From an uncultured Oscillospiraceae bacterium (GTDB taxonomy: Bacteria > Bacillota > Clostridia > Oscillospirales > Oscillospiraceae), in contig CANRFC010000001.1 of assembly GCA_947629795.1 (NCBI GenBank), positions 62,001 to 126,000 of the forward strand: a stretch of DNA of 64,000 nucleotides, in the 5' to 3' direction. This document shows, one piece after another, positions 45,101 through 57,100 of the stretch (its first letter is position 1; every line of letters begins with the position of its first letter). Both the position numbers and the translations under genes were made by a program. The notes under the pieces are model-generated. The model saw only the letters and a program-made list of their open reading frames with translations, had not been told where the DNA came from and searched no databases.

Positions 45101-48100
45101 GAAGTAGTTCTTGGTCAGGTTATTGTAGTTCTTGGTGGCGATGACCTGCTCGATCATGTGGGGGAAGATGACCTGGCCCATGGAGTCGTGGGTCTCGCGG
45201 CCCAGCTGGCCCTTGGTGTTGTCGCCCCAGCTCCAGACGGTACCGTCGCTCTTCAGGGCCAGGGTGTGGTCCTGACCCACGGCCACCATGGGATTGGCCT
45301 TGGAGGCGCCGTCGGCCATGACCTTCACGGTGACGTAGGCCGAGGCAGACAGGCCCTTCACCCGGATCTGGAGAGAGGTCTGGCCCAGGTGCATACCGGT
45401 GATGTAGTAGTCATCGGCCACGCCGGTGAGCTTGGGCGCCTGGAGGGTCTTGTTGTCGTCGCCGGTGTAGAAGTCCTTGGGGGTGTAACCGTCATGCACA
45501 TCCAGGGTGACGCCCTCGAAGTCGCCACCGCCGATGAATGCGTTGATATACGTGTTGAGGGTCGTGTACGGGTCATCCTCGGTGCCGGTGCCCTTGAGGC
45601 CACGGTCGTTGGCATTCTGGATGAGGTTCTCCCCCTTCAGAGCCAGCGCCATGTCGAAGTCGGGGTGAGCGAAGGTGATGAGGGTCTCCTCCGCGGCGCC
45701 CTCCTCCTTGGCCAGACCCAGGCGGGTGGTGACGATGTCGTCGTTGAGGCTGGTGGCGCTCCACTGGCCCTTGGCCGCAGGAGTGCCGCCGGAGGTGCCC
45801 TTGAGCAGCAGGTTGACGCCCGCCTCGTAGGTCACCTTCAGCTCCACGTCGCCGGAGTTGAGGATCTCGGAGATGTTGATGGTCTGGTCCTTGATGATGG
45901 TGATGGTGCTGGGCCGGGCGGTGACCACCTGGCGGCCCACCATGACCAGGACGTTGGAGTCCACGGTGGACACGTTGCCCAGCCGGCCGGAGCCGTTGGC
46001 GCCGGCGCTCCACATGTAGCCGTCTTTCTTGATGGAGATGAAGTGATCCTCGCCGGCGTTCACAGCCAAGGCGCTGGCGTTGGCGGAGCCGTCCTCGCCG
46101 GTGCCGAAGCTGACCTCGGTGGGATACCACTTCTGGGCGCCGCCGGCCTTGTCCAGGGCCAGCTTTCCGTTGATCTTGCCGGCATTCTCGCCCACGCCGT
46201 AGGTGTTGTCGCCGAAGGTGTACATCCTGTACAGGTCATCGGTGGACTTGGTGTAGCGGTCGGTGGTGGTGCTGCCGTCGCCGTTGACGGTTACCTTGCT
46301 CATGGACAGGGTCCGGGTGCCGGCGGCGGTGAGGACCTCGCTGTACACGTAGTCGGTGTAGGCGCCGTCCTTGTTGTTGAAGACGTCCTCCCACAGCTCC
46401 GCTGTCATGTCGTCATGGATCTCGGTGTTGGTCACGGGCTTGCCGTCGCCGCCGGTGGTAGTGGTAACAGTGACGGTCTCATGGGCGTAGACGGGGTCGG
46501 TGTGGTCCTTGGTGATGACGGCGCTGAAGCCGTTGCCGGTGGCCACACTGGTGACGTTGTCCAGCTGCTGATAGGTAGCATTCTTCGCATCTCCGCCCTC
46601 GGGGATGATCTGCTCCACCACGGGGGACAGGGAGGTGGCAACGCCCACGGCGCCGGCCTTCAGGCCCAGCTCGCCCCGGAGGTTGTGGTTGCCCAGAGCG
46701 TAGAGCTTGCCGTCCTTGTCGATGGCCAGCAGGTGCTTGTCGTTCACAGTCTCCTCACCGTCGCCGCCCTTGTCCACGGTATACTGGTCGGAGTGGGCGG
46801 AGATGGCCACGATGTGCCGGTTGTCGATGCTGCCGGCCTCGGTGGCATCCACGCCGTCTCTGACCCGGATGACGTCGGGGCTCTTGCTGCTGTCAGGCAG
46901 AGCCCAGACGGTGCCGCTGCCCTTGAGGATGTAGCCGTGGCCCACCTCCAGGGTGCGGGAGAGCAGGGCCAGACGGGTGGGCACGTAGCCGTAGCCGTCG
47001 GTGTAGGTGTCGTCGCTGTCCTGCACCCGCTGGAAGTTCTCGTGAGAGCCGAAGGCGTAGAGGGTGCCGGTGGAATCCACCAGGTAGCTGGTGCTGTCCA
47101 GGGCGTAGATGCCCACGATATCCACCTCGCCCAGGAGGCTGGAGAGCTCCAGACGGACGGGCTTGTTGTAGGTCATGCCCTCGCCGGCGGCTTCGTAGCC
47201 CAGGCCAAGCTGGCCGTAGGTGTTGTCGCCCCAGGCCCACACGTCGCCCTCGTTATCCAGGGCCAGGGCGTGACGGGCGCCGGCGGCGATCTTGGTGATG
47301 TAGCGGCCGTTGAGGCCGGCGTCGCCGAAGTAGAAGTTCACCGCGGTGGGAGTGATGTTCTGGACGTTGGAGATGTTCTGGCCCAGCTGGCCGTAGGTGT
47401 TGTCGCCCCAGGAGAGGACGGTGCCCTCGATGTTCAGGGCCAGGGTGAACCCGTCCCCGGCGGAGACCTGCGGCAGGGCCTGGAAGTAGTGCTCCACATA
47501 GGTCTGTTCCACGCCGTCAACGGTGGTCTTGGAGGTCTGGTCCTTGCCCAGGACGTCCACAATGGCCACGCCGGTGGTGGACAGGTCCTCATGGCCGGGC
47601 TCGCCGGCTTTGGGATCCTTGTAGTAGGCGATGAGACGGGAGGTGCCGAAGGCGTTGTCGTTGGTGGGAGCCTCCAGCTGGACGTCGCTGAAGTTCTCGA
47701 TACGGATGCGCAGGTTGTCGTCGCTGATGGTGATGGTCTTCTCCCGCATGCCCTTGCTGTCCACGGTGTCGCGGGTGTCGGCCTGGTGCTTCTTGTAGAT
47801 GCCGCTCAGACCGAAGATGCTGTCGTCCAGCACGCTGTAACGCAGGGCAAGGGACTTCTCCTCGTCCACTTCCTTGTCCACGCTGAAGGAGTACATGTAC
47901 TTGCCCACCAGGGTCTGCTTGTTCTCCTCGCCCACCTTGATCTGATAGTGGTAGTCCTCGGTCTCGGTGCGCACGGTGGTGGCGGTGGAGCCGGTGCCGG
48001 TGGTAATGTCCTCCACCTTGAAGATGGCGATGTGAGGCTCGTCCACGTAGGTGGGCGTGACCTTGCCCTTGTTGGCCATCCAGTTCCACAGCTCATCGGA

Positions 48101-51100
48101 GATGACGCCGATCTTGTCGGAGTAGTCGGGGGTGCCGGGATCAGTGGCGGAATCGGGCCGCACGGTGCCCGTATCCAGCTTCTCGGTATACTCAAAGTTG
48201 CCCAGCTGGCCGTACAGGTTGGAGCCCCAGGTCCACACCACGCCGCGGGTGTCGAAGGCCGCAGAGTGGCTGCCGCCGGCCGCCACGGCCTGCAGCTGGA
48301 CGCCCTCGGGCAGGACGTTGATGACCTTACCGCTCTCTTCCTTCTGGAAGATCTCGATCTGCTTGGCGCGGGTGGTGGGAAGCCGTCCGGTGAAGCCGGC
48401 CTTGGCAAAGCTGTTGTCGCCCCAGGCCCAGGTCTTGAAGTCACGGCTGGACAGGCTCTCCAGGCCGGCGTTGTAGACGTAGGTCTCCTCCATGGTCACG
48501 GCCAGGCCCTGGACGGTACCGCCCACGTAGCCGCCGAAGGTGACGTTGATCACGTTCTGGAGGGCGCCGCCCTCGTCCTCGCCGGACTGGAGCTTCACGG
48601 GACGGGAAGCGTAGCTGTGGATATCCAGGCTGGACTTGTAGCGCTCCTCGTCCGGCTTGGCGTACCTGTTGACCTCGGTCTGGACGAACTCGCCGGTGCC
48701 CAGCTGCTGGGTGGCGTTGTTGCCCCAGAGATAGGCTTCCTTGCCCTCGGTGATAATGGCGAAGTTGTAGCCGCGGCCCAGGATCTGGTTGATGTTCTCG
48801 ATGGGCTCGGAGGCCATGGGCCGGCCGCTGAGGTCAAGGGCCTCGGCGCTGTACGCCACCTGGACCAGCTCGGCGCTGTCCTGCAGGATGTAGGCGGGAT
48901 CCTTATCCAGGTCGGAGGTGGGATAGATCTTGCCGGTGCCCAGCTGGCCGTACTTGTTGGAGCCCACGGTCCACACGGTACCGTCCACCAGCAGCACGCC
49001 GGTGGCGCTGACAGTGGCGGCCATATCCAGCACGCCGCTGATCTTCTGGCCGTTGAAGCCGTTCATGGCAGTGGGGATATAGTCCCCGTTGGAGACCACC
49101 TTGGCGGCAATATCGCCGCGGCCTTCCGGCGTCATCAGCATATCATAGGTGTACTTGCTGGTCTCGCCGCGGCCCAGCTGGCCCGCGTGGTTGTCGCCCC
49201 AGGCGTAGACCACACCGGTGCTGGTCAGGGCCAGGGAGTGGTTGGAGCCGGCGGCCACCGACACGAAGATGGGCTCGACGCCGTTTTCGTCGGTGATGTG
49301 CAGGCGCACGGGGTAGCTGGTGGTCCGGTACTCGTTGGGGCTCAGGCCCAGCTGGCCGAAGGTGTTGTCGCCCCAGGCATAGATGTAGCCGTCGTCGTCC
49401 ACCGCCAGGGTGTGGTTATCACCCGAGGCGATCTTCACGATGTCCTTGAAGGGCAGGGCGGGAGCGTCAGCCAGGTTCCCGCTGTCCTTGCTGTCCTTGT
49501 AGAAGGTGAGCTGGACGGGGGTGGTCACCAGCTCCTGGAGGGAGTCGATGCCCAGCTTGCCATAGCCGGTGATGATATCCTTGCCGTTTTCGTCCTGCAT
49601 GTACTCGCCGAAGGCGTCGTTGCTACTGGTGCCCACAGTCTCTCTGTAATCGATCTGGCGGTAGGAGTTGTCGCCCCAGGCCCAGACGGTGCCGTTCTTC
49701 TTCAGGGCGGTGGTGGTATCCCGGCCCAGCACCAGCTGCGGGTAGGTCACGCCGTCGGTGACGATGACCCGGCTGAAGACGATCTGCCCGGTGATGATGT
49801 TGGTGGCCAGGACCTTGGTCTCGCCCTCACGGACGGCCTCCAGGGTGGCGTGCATGGGGTTGTCGGCGATGGGCTTGACCTTGACGATGGAGTCGTCCAG
49901 GCTCTTCCAGGCGTAGATGCCGCTGTTCAGGCCGTCGCCGCCGTAGATGTTCAGGAAGCTGCCCTTGGTGCCGATGATATTGAGCTGGCCGTCGGCAGCG
50001 CCCAGGTGCAGGCGCACCGTGCTCTCGATGCTCATATCGCTGCCGCCCACCACGGTGGGCACGCTGGTGCTCAGCTGGCTGTGGTTGCCCAGCTGGCCCA
50101 GGCTGTTGTTGCCCCAGGAGTAGGTGATGCCGTTATACTTGGTGGTGGTGCCCGTGGAGTTGGTGAACTCGGCCTCGCCCAGGTGGGCCAGGACGTGGCG
50201 GCTGTCGGTGGTGCCGGACATGGTGCCCATACGCACGATGTGGGACAGATACTCGCTGCCGATCTCCTTGCGGTAGACCAGGCCGGGCACCGTCTCGGCG
50301 CCGGTGCTCTCCCGGTTGCCCAGGATGCCGCCGATGGCGCCGTTGGCCCCGTTGTCGCCCCAGAGGTAGGTGTACCCCTCGTCGGTGATGGCGCCGGTGT
50401 AGGTGGTGCCGGCGTAGACCGAGGCGATGTTGGCCGAGATGCTGTTGTCCCGGAAGGTGTTGGCGCTGCTGACCCAGCTTGTGAGGTAGGTGGCCTGCTG
50501 GGACAGACCCTTGGCCAGGGCACGCAGCTCGTCGCCCTTGCGGACCATGTCCACCTCGGCGGCGGTGCCGTCAGCCTTCACAGTGATGTTCTTAAAGTCC
50601 TGATAAGCCTTGACGCCGGCGTCAAAGGCGGTCTTCAGCTTGGTCTCGCCGCTTCCGGCGGCGAAGGTATAGCCGGTGATCAGGCCGGTCGTGTTGTCCC
50701 TCACCTCAGTGGCGGTCACATTGACCTGCTGGATGAGGCCCTCGGTGACGACCACATCGTTCTCGGTCTTGCCCAGCAGGTGGTCCTTGGCAGCCTGGAG
50801 GAGGGCCTCCTGGTTGCTCACCCGGGCCTTGGCGCTGCCGACCTGGGCGTTCACCTTCTCACTCTCGTTGACAGAGAGCTTGTAGTGGGCGTCCACGGTG
50901 GTGTAAATGAGGGTGGGATCGGTCATGTCCACGTCCTTCAGGAGTTCCTCGTAATCAGCCTTGTTGCTCTCCAGATAGGCATTGTAGGCATTGCTGACCG
51001 TTTCGTCATAGCTGCCCTTGGCAGCCTGGGCGGCGTTGTAGGCCGCCACGGCGTCGCTGTGGGCCTGGTTCGCGGCACTCCTGGTCGCGGTGGCGATCGC

Positions 51101-54100
51101 CAGCCTGTTGGCGGCGGCATCCCACAGCTCGGTGGCGGTGCGGAGCTTGGTCTCGTTATGGGAGTCGGCCAGAGCCCTGTCAAAGGCATCGCTGGCAGTC
51201 TGCTGATTGATCTTCGCGGTGTTCAGCGCAGTCTCAAGGGTACCGACATTTTCGGCACCTTCGGCAACCGCCTTGTCATAGTCGGCCTGGGCTTCCTTCA
51301 GTGCCTTGTTGGCATTATTCAGGGTAGTCTTGGCACTCAGGATGGTCTGACCGTTGGGCGCCCCGCCCGCGATCGTCTTGAAGTCCTCGTGGGTCTTCTT
51401 CTCCGCCTCGTCGGCGGCGGTATACTCGCTCTCGGCCAGCTTCAGGTTCTCCTCGGTCTGCTTGCGGGTCTGCTCCGCCTTGGTCAGGTTACTCTGAATG
51501 ATGTCGTACTCGTCGGTATTGCCGACATTCTTCAGGGCGCTATCCATGGCGTCCTTCAGGGCCTTCCACAGGTTCTCGTAACTCTTATACTCAGTCTGCA
51601 TCTCCCCGGCAGCGACGGCGTCCACCTTTGCGGCGGCCAGAGCCTTGTCGGCGTCGGCCACGGCCTTGGCGGCGTCCTCAAGGGCGGTCTTCACCCAGTC
51701 GGGGCTGGTGGTGATGTAGTTGACCAGAGCCAGCTGCGCGCCGCCATCGCCGTTCGTCTCGTCGCCGGCCAGAGCCTCGGCGTCCTTGAGCAGCTTGGCA
51801 ATGACCTCGTTGTCGGTGGGGTCAGGGTTCCCGGCGGTCGTCAGAGCCTTCTTGGCCGTATTGAACAGCTTATCATACTCCTTCTTCTTCTCAACCCAGT
51901 CGGGATCGTACCGGTTGCCGTACTTGAGCAGGTAGTCATAGGCGTCGTCCACCAGGGCCACCAGGCGGGCAAGCTCGGTGTCCTCGAAGAAGTCGTATTC
52001 GGTGGGCTTGTTGACGTAGTTGCCGCTGGTGCCGGTGATCTCCACGTCCGCCTTCAGCGTGCCCAGGATGGCGTTGACATCCTGGCCCAGCAGGTACATC
52101 CGCTTGGTCAGCAGTTCCTCGTTGTCGTCGTACTTCTTGTGCTCCAGGGTAAGGAAGACGGCCTGATGGTCGCCCAGGCCCAGGGAGGCCACGGCGGCCT
52201 GGTAATCCCGGTCCTCGCCGGTCTCGCCGTTGAGCATGGGCAGCGGGTAGACCGCGGCGCCCTCGTAGCTCACGGGAGTGGTCCCGTCGGGCAAGGTGTC
52301 GCCCCAGCCCGCGATGCGGGTGGCCTTGTCGCCGGCGACCCAGAGCTCGGTGCCCTCGGTGAGGACCACCATGTTGTTGTCGCTGAGATAGACCTCCTGC
52401 ACGTGGTTCAGGCCGGGCACCTTGTGGGGATAGAGATAGTAGGTGGCGTTGTCCCGGGCGCCCAGGCGGTAGTTGGAGCTGTCGCCCCAGACGTAGAGCT
52501 CGCCCCGCTCGGTGATGGCGGCGGAGGAGTAGCCGTTGGCGAGGACCTTGACCACCTTGCCGGTGCGCTCGTCGCCCAGGTAGCCGGTGCCGTCGGGGCC
52601 GCGGACGGCCTGAGGCACGGGGTAGGAGGCCACGGCGGACACGTCGGTGTTCTGGCCCAGGCTGCCGTTGTAGTTGCGGCCCCAGGCGTAGACCCGGCCG
52701 TCCTGACCGGCGGCCAGGGCGAAGTTGTCGCCGGCGGCCACCGAGACCATATCCACCATCTCGCCGGCGCCGGTACGCACGGGCATGTGGGCGTCATAGT
52801 AGGTGGTGGTCATGATGTTCTGGCCCACCTGGCCGTAGAGGTTGGAGCCCCAGGCATAGACCTTGCCGGTGGCGTCCAGAGCCACGCTGAAGTCCACGCC
52901 GCTGGCCAGGGCGGGAGCCACCAGGTTGGTCTTCAGGGTCTTGGAGCCGTTCTCGCCCTTCACGTAATACTCGTCGTTGTTGGGCAGGACCTCCACTTCC
53001 AGGAGGGTCATGAGCTTGGTGTTCTTCTCATAGACCATGATGTTGGCGGTGCCCACGGCCTTGAATGTCAGCACGCCGTTGGCGTCCACGCTCACCGCAG
53101 ACTCGTTGGTGGAGGCAAACATGTACTCGGCGTTCAGGTTGAGCGCCTCGGGGAGCTCCTGATAGACGTTGAACCAGGTGATGATGGGCTTGAGGTACCA
53201 GTTGGCCTTGTCCACGCCGCCCTCGCCGGGCACCAGGACATGGACCAGGCGGTTGTTGCGCACCCCATCGGGCTCATTCTGGAGAATGAGCCGCAGGCCG
53301 TCCACGTAGTTGGGCTGGTCGGCGTAGGACTCGCCGGTGAGCGGATCGGTGCCGATGATGCGGTTGCCAAGCTGGCCGAAGTCGTTGACGCCCCAGGCGT
53401 AGACCGAGCCGTCCTTGCGGATGGCGGCGGTGAGGCCGGCCTGGGTCCGAGCCTGACCGGCGTGGTCGGCCTGGTAGAGACCCATGGCGGTATCCACATC
53501 CACCATGCCGGCGATGGCCTGCTTGCGCTCCTCCTCGGTGGCCTTCTTGAGGTTGAGGATGTCGTCGGCGGCGTCGCCCATGTGGGTGTTCACATAGCTG
53601 TTGCTGTCGTAGGTGCTGTCCACGCCCAACTGGCCGGACTCGCCCAGGCCGGCGGCGAAGATGGTGCCGGAGCCGGCGAACTCGGCGTCGCCGCTCTGGA
53701 TCTTCAGCGCCACGGTGGTCTTGCCGCCGGTGGCGCTCCGGACGTTGGTCAGGCTGCTCTTGGTGAACTGGGTGGTCTCGATGGCGTTGCCCAGGCCCTG
53801 CTGGCCGGAGGAATTGACGCCCTTGGTCCACACATCGCCGTTCTTGGTGGTGAGGATAATGTCGCCGTAGCCGGCATCCACATCCACCACACGGTCGCTC
53901 CCCATCAGTTCATTCAGGCCGGCATCCTTCCCGCGGCCGCTGAGATTGGCAGCATTGCCCACGCTCCAGGTGTTCAGCTCGCCGGTCCGGGTCAGGGCAT
54001 AGCTGGTGACATTCACGCCGGCGGAGACGTCCACCACATCGGCGGCCTCCACCTTTACAGGCGTCAGCACAGCGGGACTGCTGGCCTGGCCCTCGCCCAC

Positions 54101-57100
54101 CTGGATGTTGGCGCCGGAGCCCCAGGCAAACAGGTCGCCGTACTCGGACACGGCCAGGGCATAGCTCTCGTACTTGCCGTTATTCAGGGCCACGCCGGCG
54201 ACGATGTCGGTGATGGCCAGGGTCTTGTTCACATCAGAGCTGTCCCGCAGGACCCGGAAGAGCTCCACCACGGTGGGAGTAGCCCAGACCTTCTCGGTGA
54301 TGCCCAGGCCGTAGATGCTCTGCTCGCCGTTGCCGATCTGGCCCACATTGTTGCGGCCCCAGGTGTACAGGGTGCCCTCGGTGTCGATGGCCATGGCGAA
54401 GTCCATGCCGGCGGCGATCTTCACGATCTTCACATCGTTGTCGTACTCGGCCGTGTAGCTCTCCAGGTTGGCCTTCTCAGAGGGATAGAGCACCTCGCTG
54501 AGCCGCTTGTCATACTCAGCCACGGTGTAATACTCGGCGTAGCCCTCGGTCTCGGTGAGAGTAGCGGGCTTCCGGTAGCCCACCAGCTTGGTGAAGGTGA
54601 GCTGCACGGGGGCGCTCTCCACGCCGCCCACGCTGCCGTAGCCGGTGCCCAACTGACCGAAGTCGTTGCGGCCCCAGCCCCACACGGAGCCGTCGGCCTT
54701 CAGGGCCAGGGTGAAGTCCTCACCCACCGCCACCTGGGCGTAAGCCACGGCAGTGGTCTTGTCGGCGTCAAAGACCAGCTTGCGGCCCTCGTCATAGGTG
54801 AAGGTCCCGTCGGTGTAGGGCTTGACCACGGTGACGTGGAACTGGACTACCCGCTTGGTGGCGCCGTCGTTGATCTCCACCAGGATCTCGGTCTGGCCGT
54901 AGCCCACGGCGGTGACGATGCCTCTGCCGTTCTTGGACTCACTGGCATCATCCACAGTGGCCACAGTGGGATCCAGGCTGGTGTAGGTCACATTGGTATT
55001 GCCCACAGTGGTGCCGGCCTTCTTCAGATCGTTTACCACCTTGCGGTTGCCGCTGCCCAGCAGGTTGAAGTTCCAGCTGGCGGTGTAGTTGGTGGACAGG
55101 TCGAAGGAGGTCTCATAGAGGGCGTTGGCGCCCAATTTGGCCTTGTCGGCGCCCAGCATCAGGGTCACCGAGTCCTTCTTCCCTTCCACGGTGAGGGTGG
55201 AGGCGGTCCGGAAGGCGGTGGCCTGGGACTGGTCGCTCAGGCCCTGGCTGCCCAACTGGGTCATGCTGTTCAGGCCGAAGCCGAACACGTTGCCGCTGTT
55301 GTCCACATAGGCGGTGTGGTACCCGCCGGCGGACACGGTGGCGCTGAGCACCCGGTCGGTGTCGGCCACACCGATGCCGAGCGTGCTGTTATCGCTCTTT
55401 ACGACGTACTTGGCGTTCTCCGTACCGGGGGCCGCCTGGGAGACACTGCCATTGCCCAGTTCGCCGTAGTTGTTCTCGCCGCCGGTCATGGCCATAGCGC
55501 CCTTCTCATCCACGGTGAACAGGCCGCTGCCGCCGCCGGAGAGCATCACGGTGCCGCGGTAGCCGGCTTCCGTGGTTTCCTTATTGGTATCGGTCACCAG
55601 AGCGGGTGTGGTGGCATAGGCCAGGTTCTGGGGATGGGTGTAGGTGTAGTTCCGCTGGCCCCAGGCGTACAGGTTGCCGGTGACCGCGCTGGTCAGGTCG
55701 TTATTGAAGGTCGCCTGGTTGGCCACTTCCACGTACTGGCCGTCGTCGGTCTGCTTCATCTGGAAGACGGTGGCGTAGGCGCTGTTCAGGCCGCCGGAAA
55801 CTGCCATGGCCCGGTAGGGCAGGATGGCATTGCCCCGGGTACCGCCGGTGCTGGCGTTGCCGATGGCGCCGTAGCTGTTGTCGCCCATGCTCATCACGGA
55901 ACCGTTGCCCACCAGGATGTGCCCGGTGGCGGAAGGCCCGATGGCCACGTTGGCCACGATGCCGCTGGAGATCCGGACCGCGGTGGGAGCGGAGTAGCTC
56001 TTCACAGAGCTGAAGAGGCTGAGCTGGTTGGAGCCGTTGTCGCCGGCGCCGAAGAGGTTGCTGGACAGGGCGTAGCTCTTGGTCACGGTCTTGCTGCCGG
56101 TCTGGTCCCCTTCGTCATTATAGGTGTACTCGATGCTCTGCCGCTTGTAGTACACGCTCTGGACCATGTAGGCAAAGCCATGGGCGTCGTCCACACCGCC
56201 GGCGGCGATGTCCACGATCTCCTGGAGGTACCGGCTGGTGTAGCTGCTGGCGGCCTGGTCGCCCTTGACCACCTGGGTGGCGAAGGGCACCCGCTCGAAG
56301 TAGGTGAAGTCCTCCCCTTCCAGCTTCTGCCAGCCGCTCTTGCTGTGATCCTTGCCCAGGCCAAGCTGGCCGGCGTCGTTGCGGCCCCAGGACCACACGG
56401 TGCCGTCGTTCTTCAGGGCGTAGGCGAAGTTGCCCGCGGCAGCCACCTTGCGGACGTTATTCAGATATTCGTAGCGGACGAAGTTCCCGTCCTCGTCATA
56501 GACCTGGGCAATGACCTGCTGGGGCGCGGTGTGAGAGCCATAGCTCTCGCCGTTGCCCAGCTGGCCGTACTCGTTGGAGCCCCAGGCCCAGACGGTGCCA
56601 TCGCCGGCCAGGGCCACGGTGAAGTCGCTGCCCGCGGCCACCATGGGATAGCCCACGCTCTCGCCGTGGTCGGCCTTGGGCGCCATCACGTTCTTCTGGA
56701 CCGCGCCCACGGGAGCCGTCTCGTCGTAGGAGTCGTACATACCCTGGTACAGCCCGCCGCTGGGACCGGTAGGCAGCGCAGTCACACCGGCCGCCTGGTT
56801 GAGGGCGTTCAGATCGCTGTTATTCTGACCGATGACGTTGGTGCGGTCGGTAAGGCCCAGCCCCGCGGCCCCTGTCATCGCGCTGGAGACCTCATCCGCC
56901 GGGCGGACCTCCACCTTGAAGGAGCCCACGATGAGGGAGTCGTTGGCCACCGAGATGAGCACGTAGGTGGTGCCCGCCTTCAGGCCGGTGATGGTGGCCC
57001 GCTTGTCGGTCTGCTGATACTTCAGGCCCTTGGCCGTGCTGTCGGCCTCAGTGAGGGTCTCGTACTCCACCCTCACATAGTCATTCTCGCTGGTCTTGTA

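Noticed and set aside
50425..52005. Helical insert as a phage tail or tape-measure gene fragment
   Set aside because: It is in frame inside an RCC1 propeller and no phage gene is nearby.
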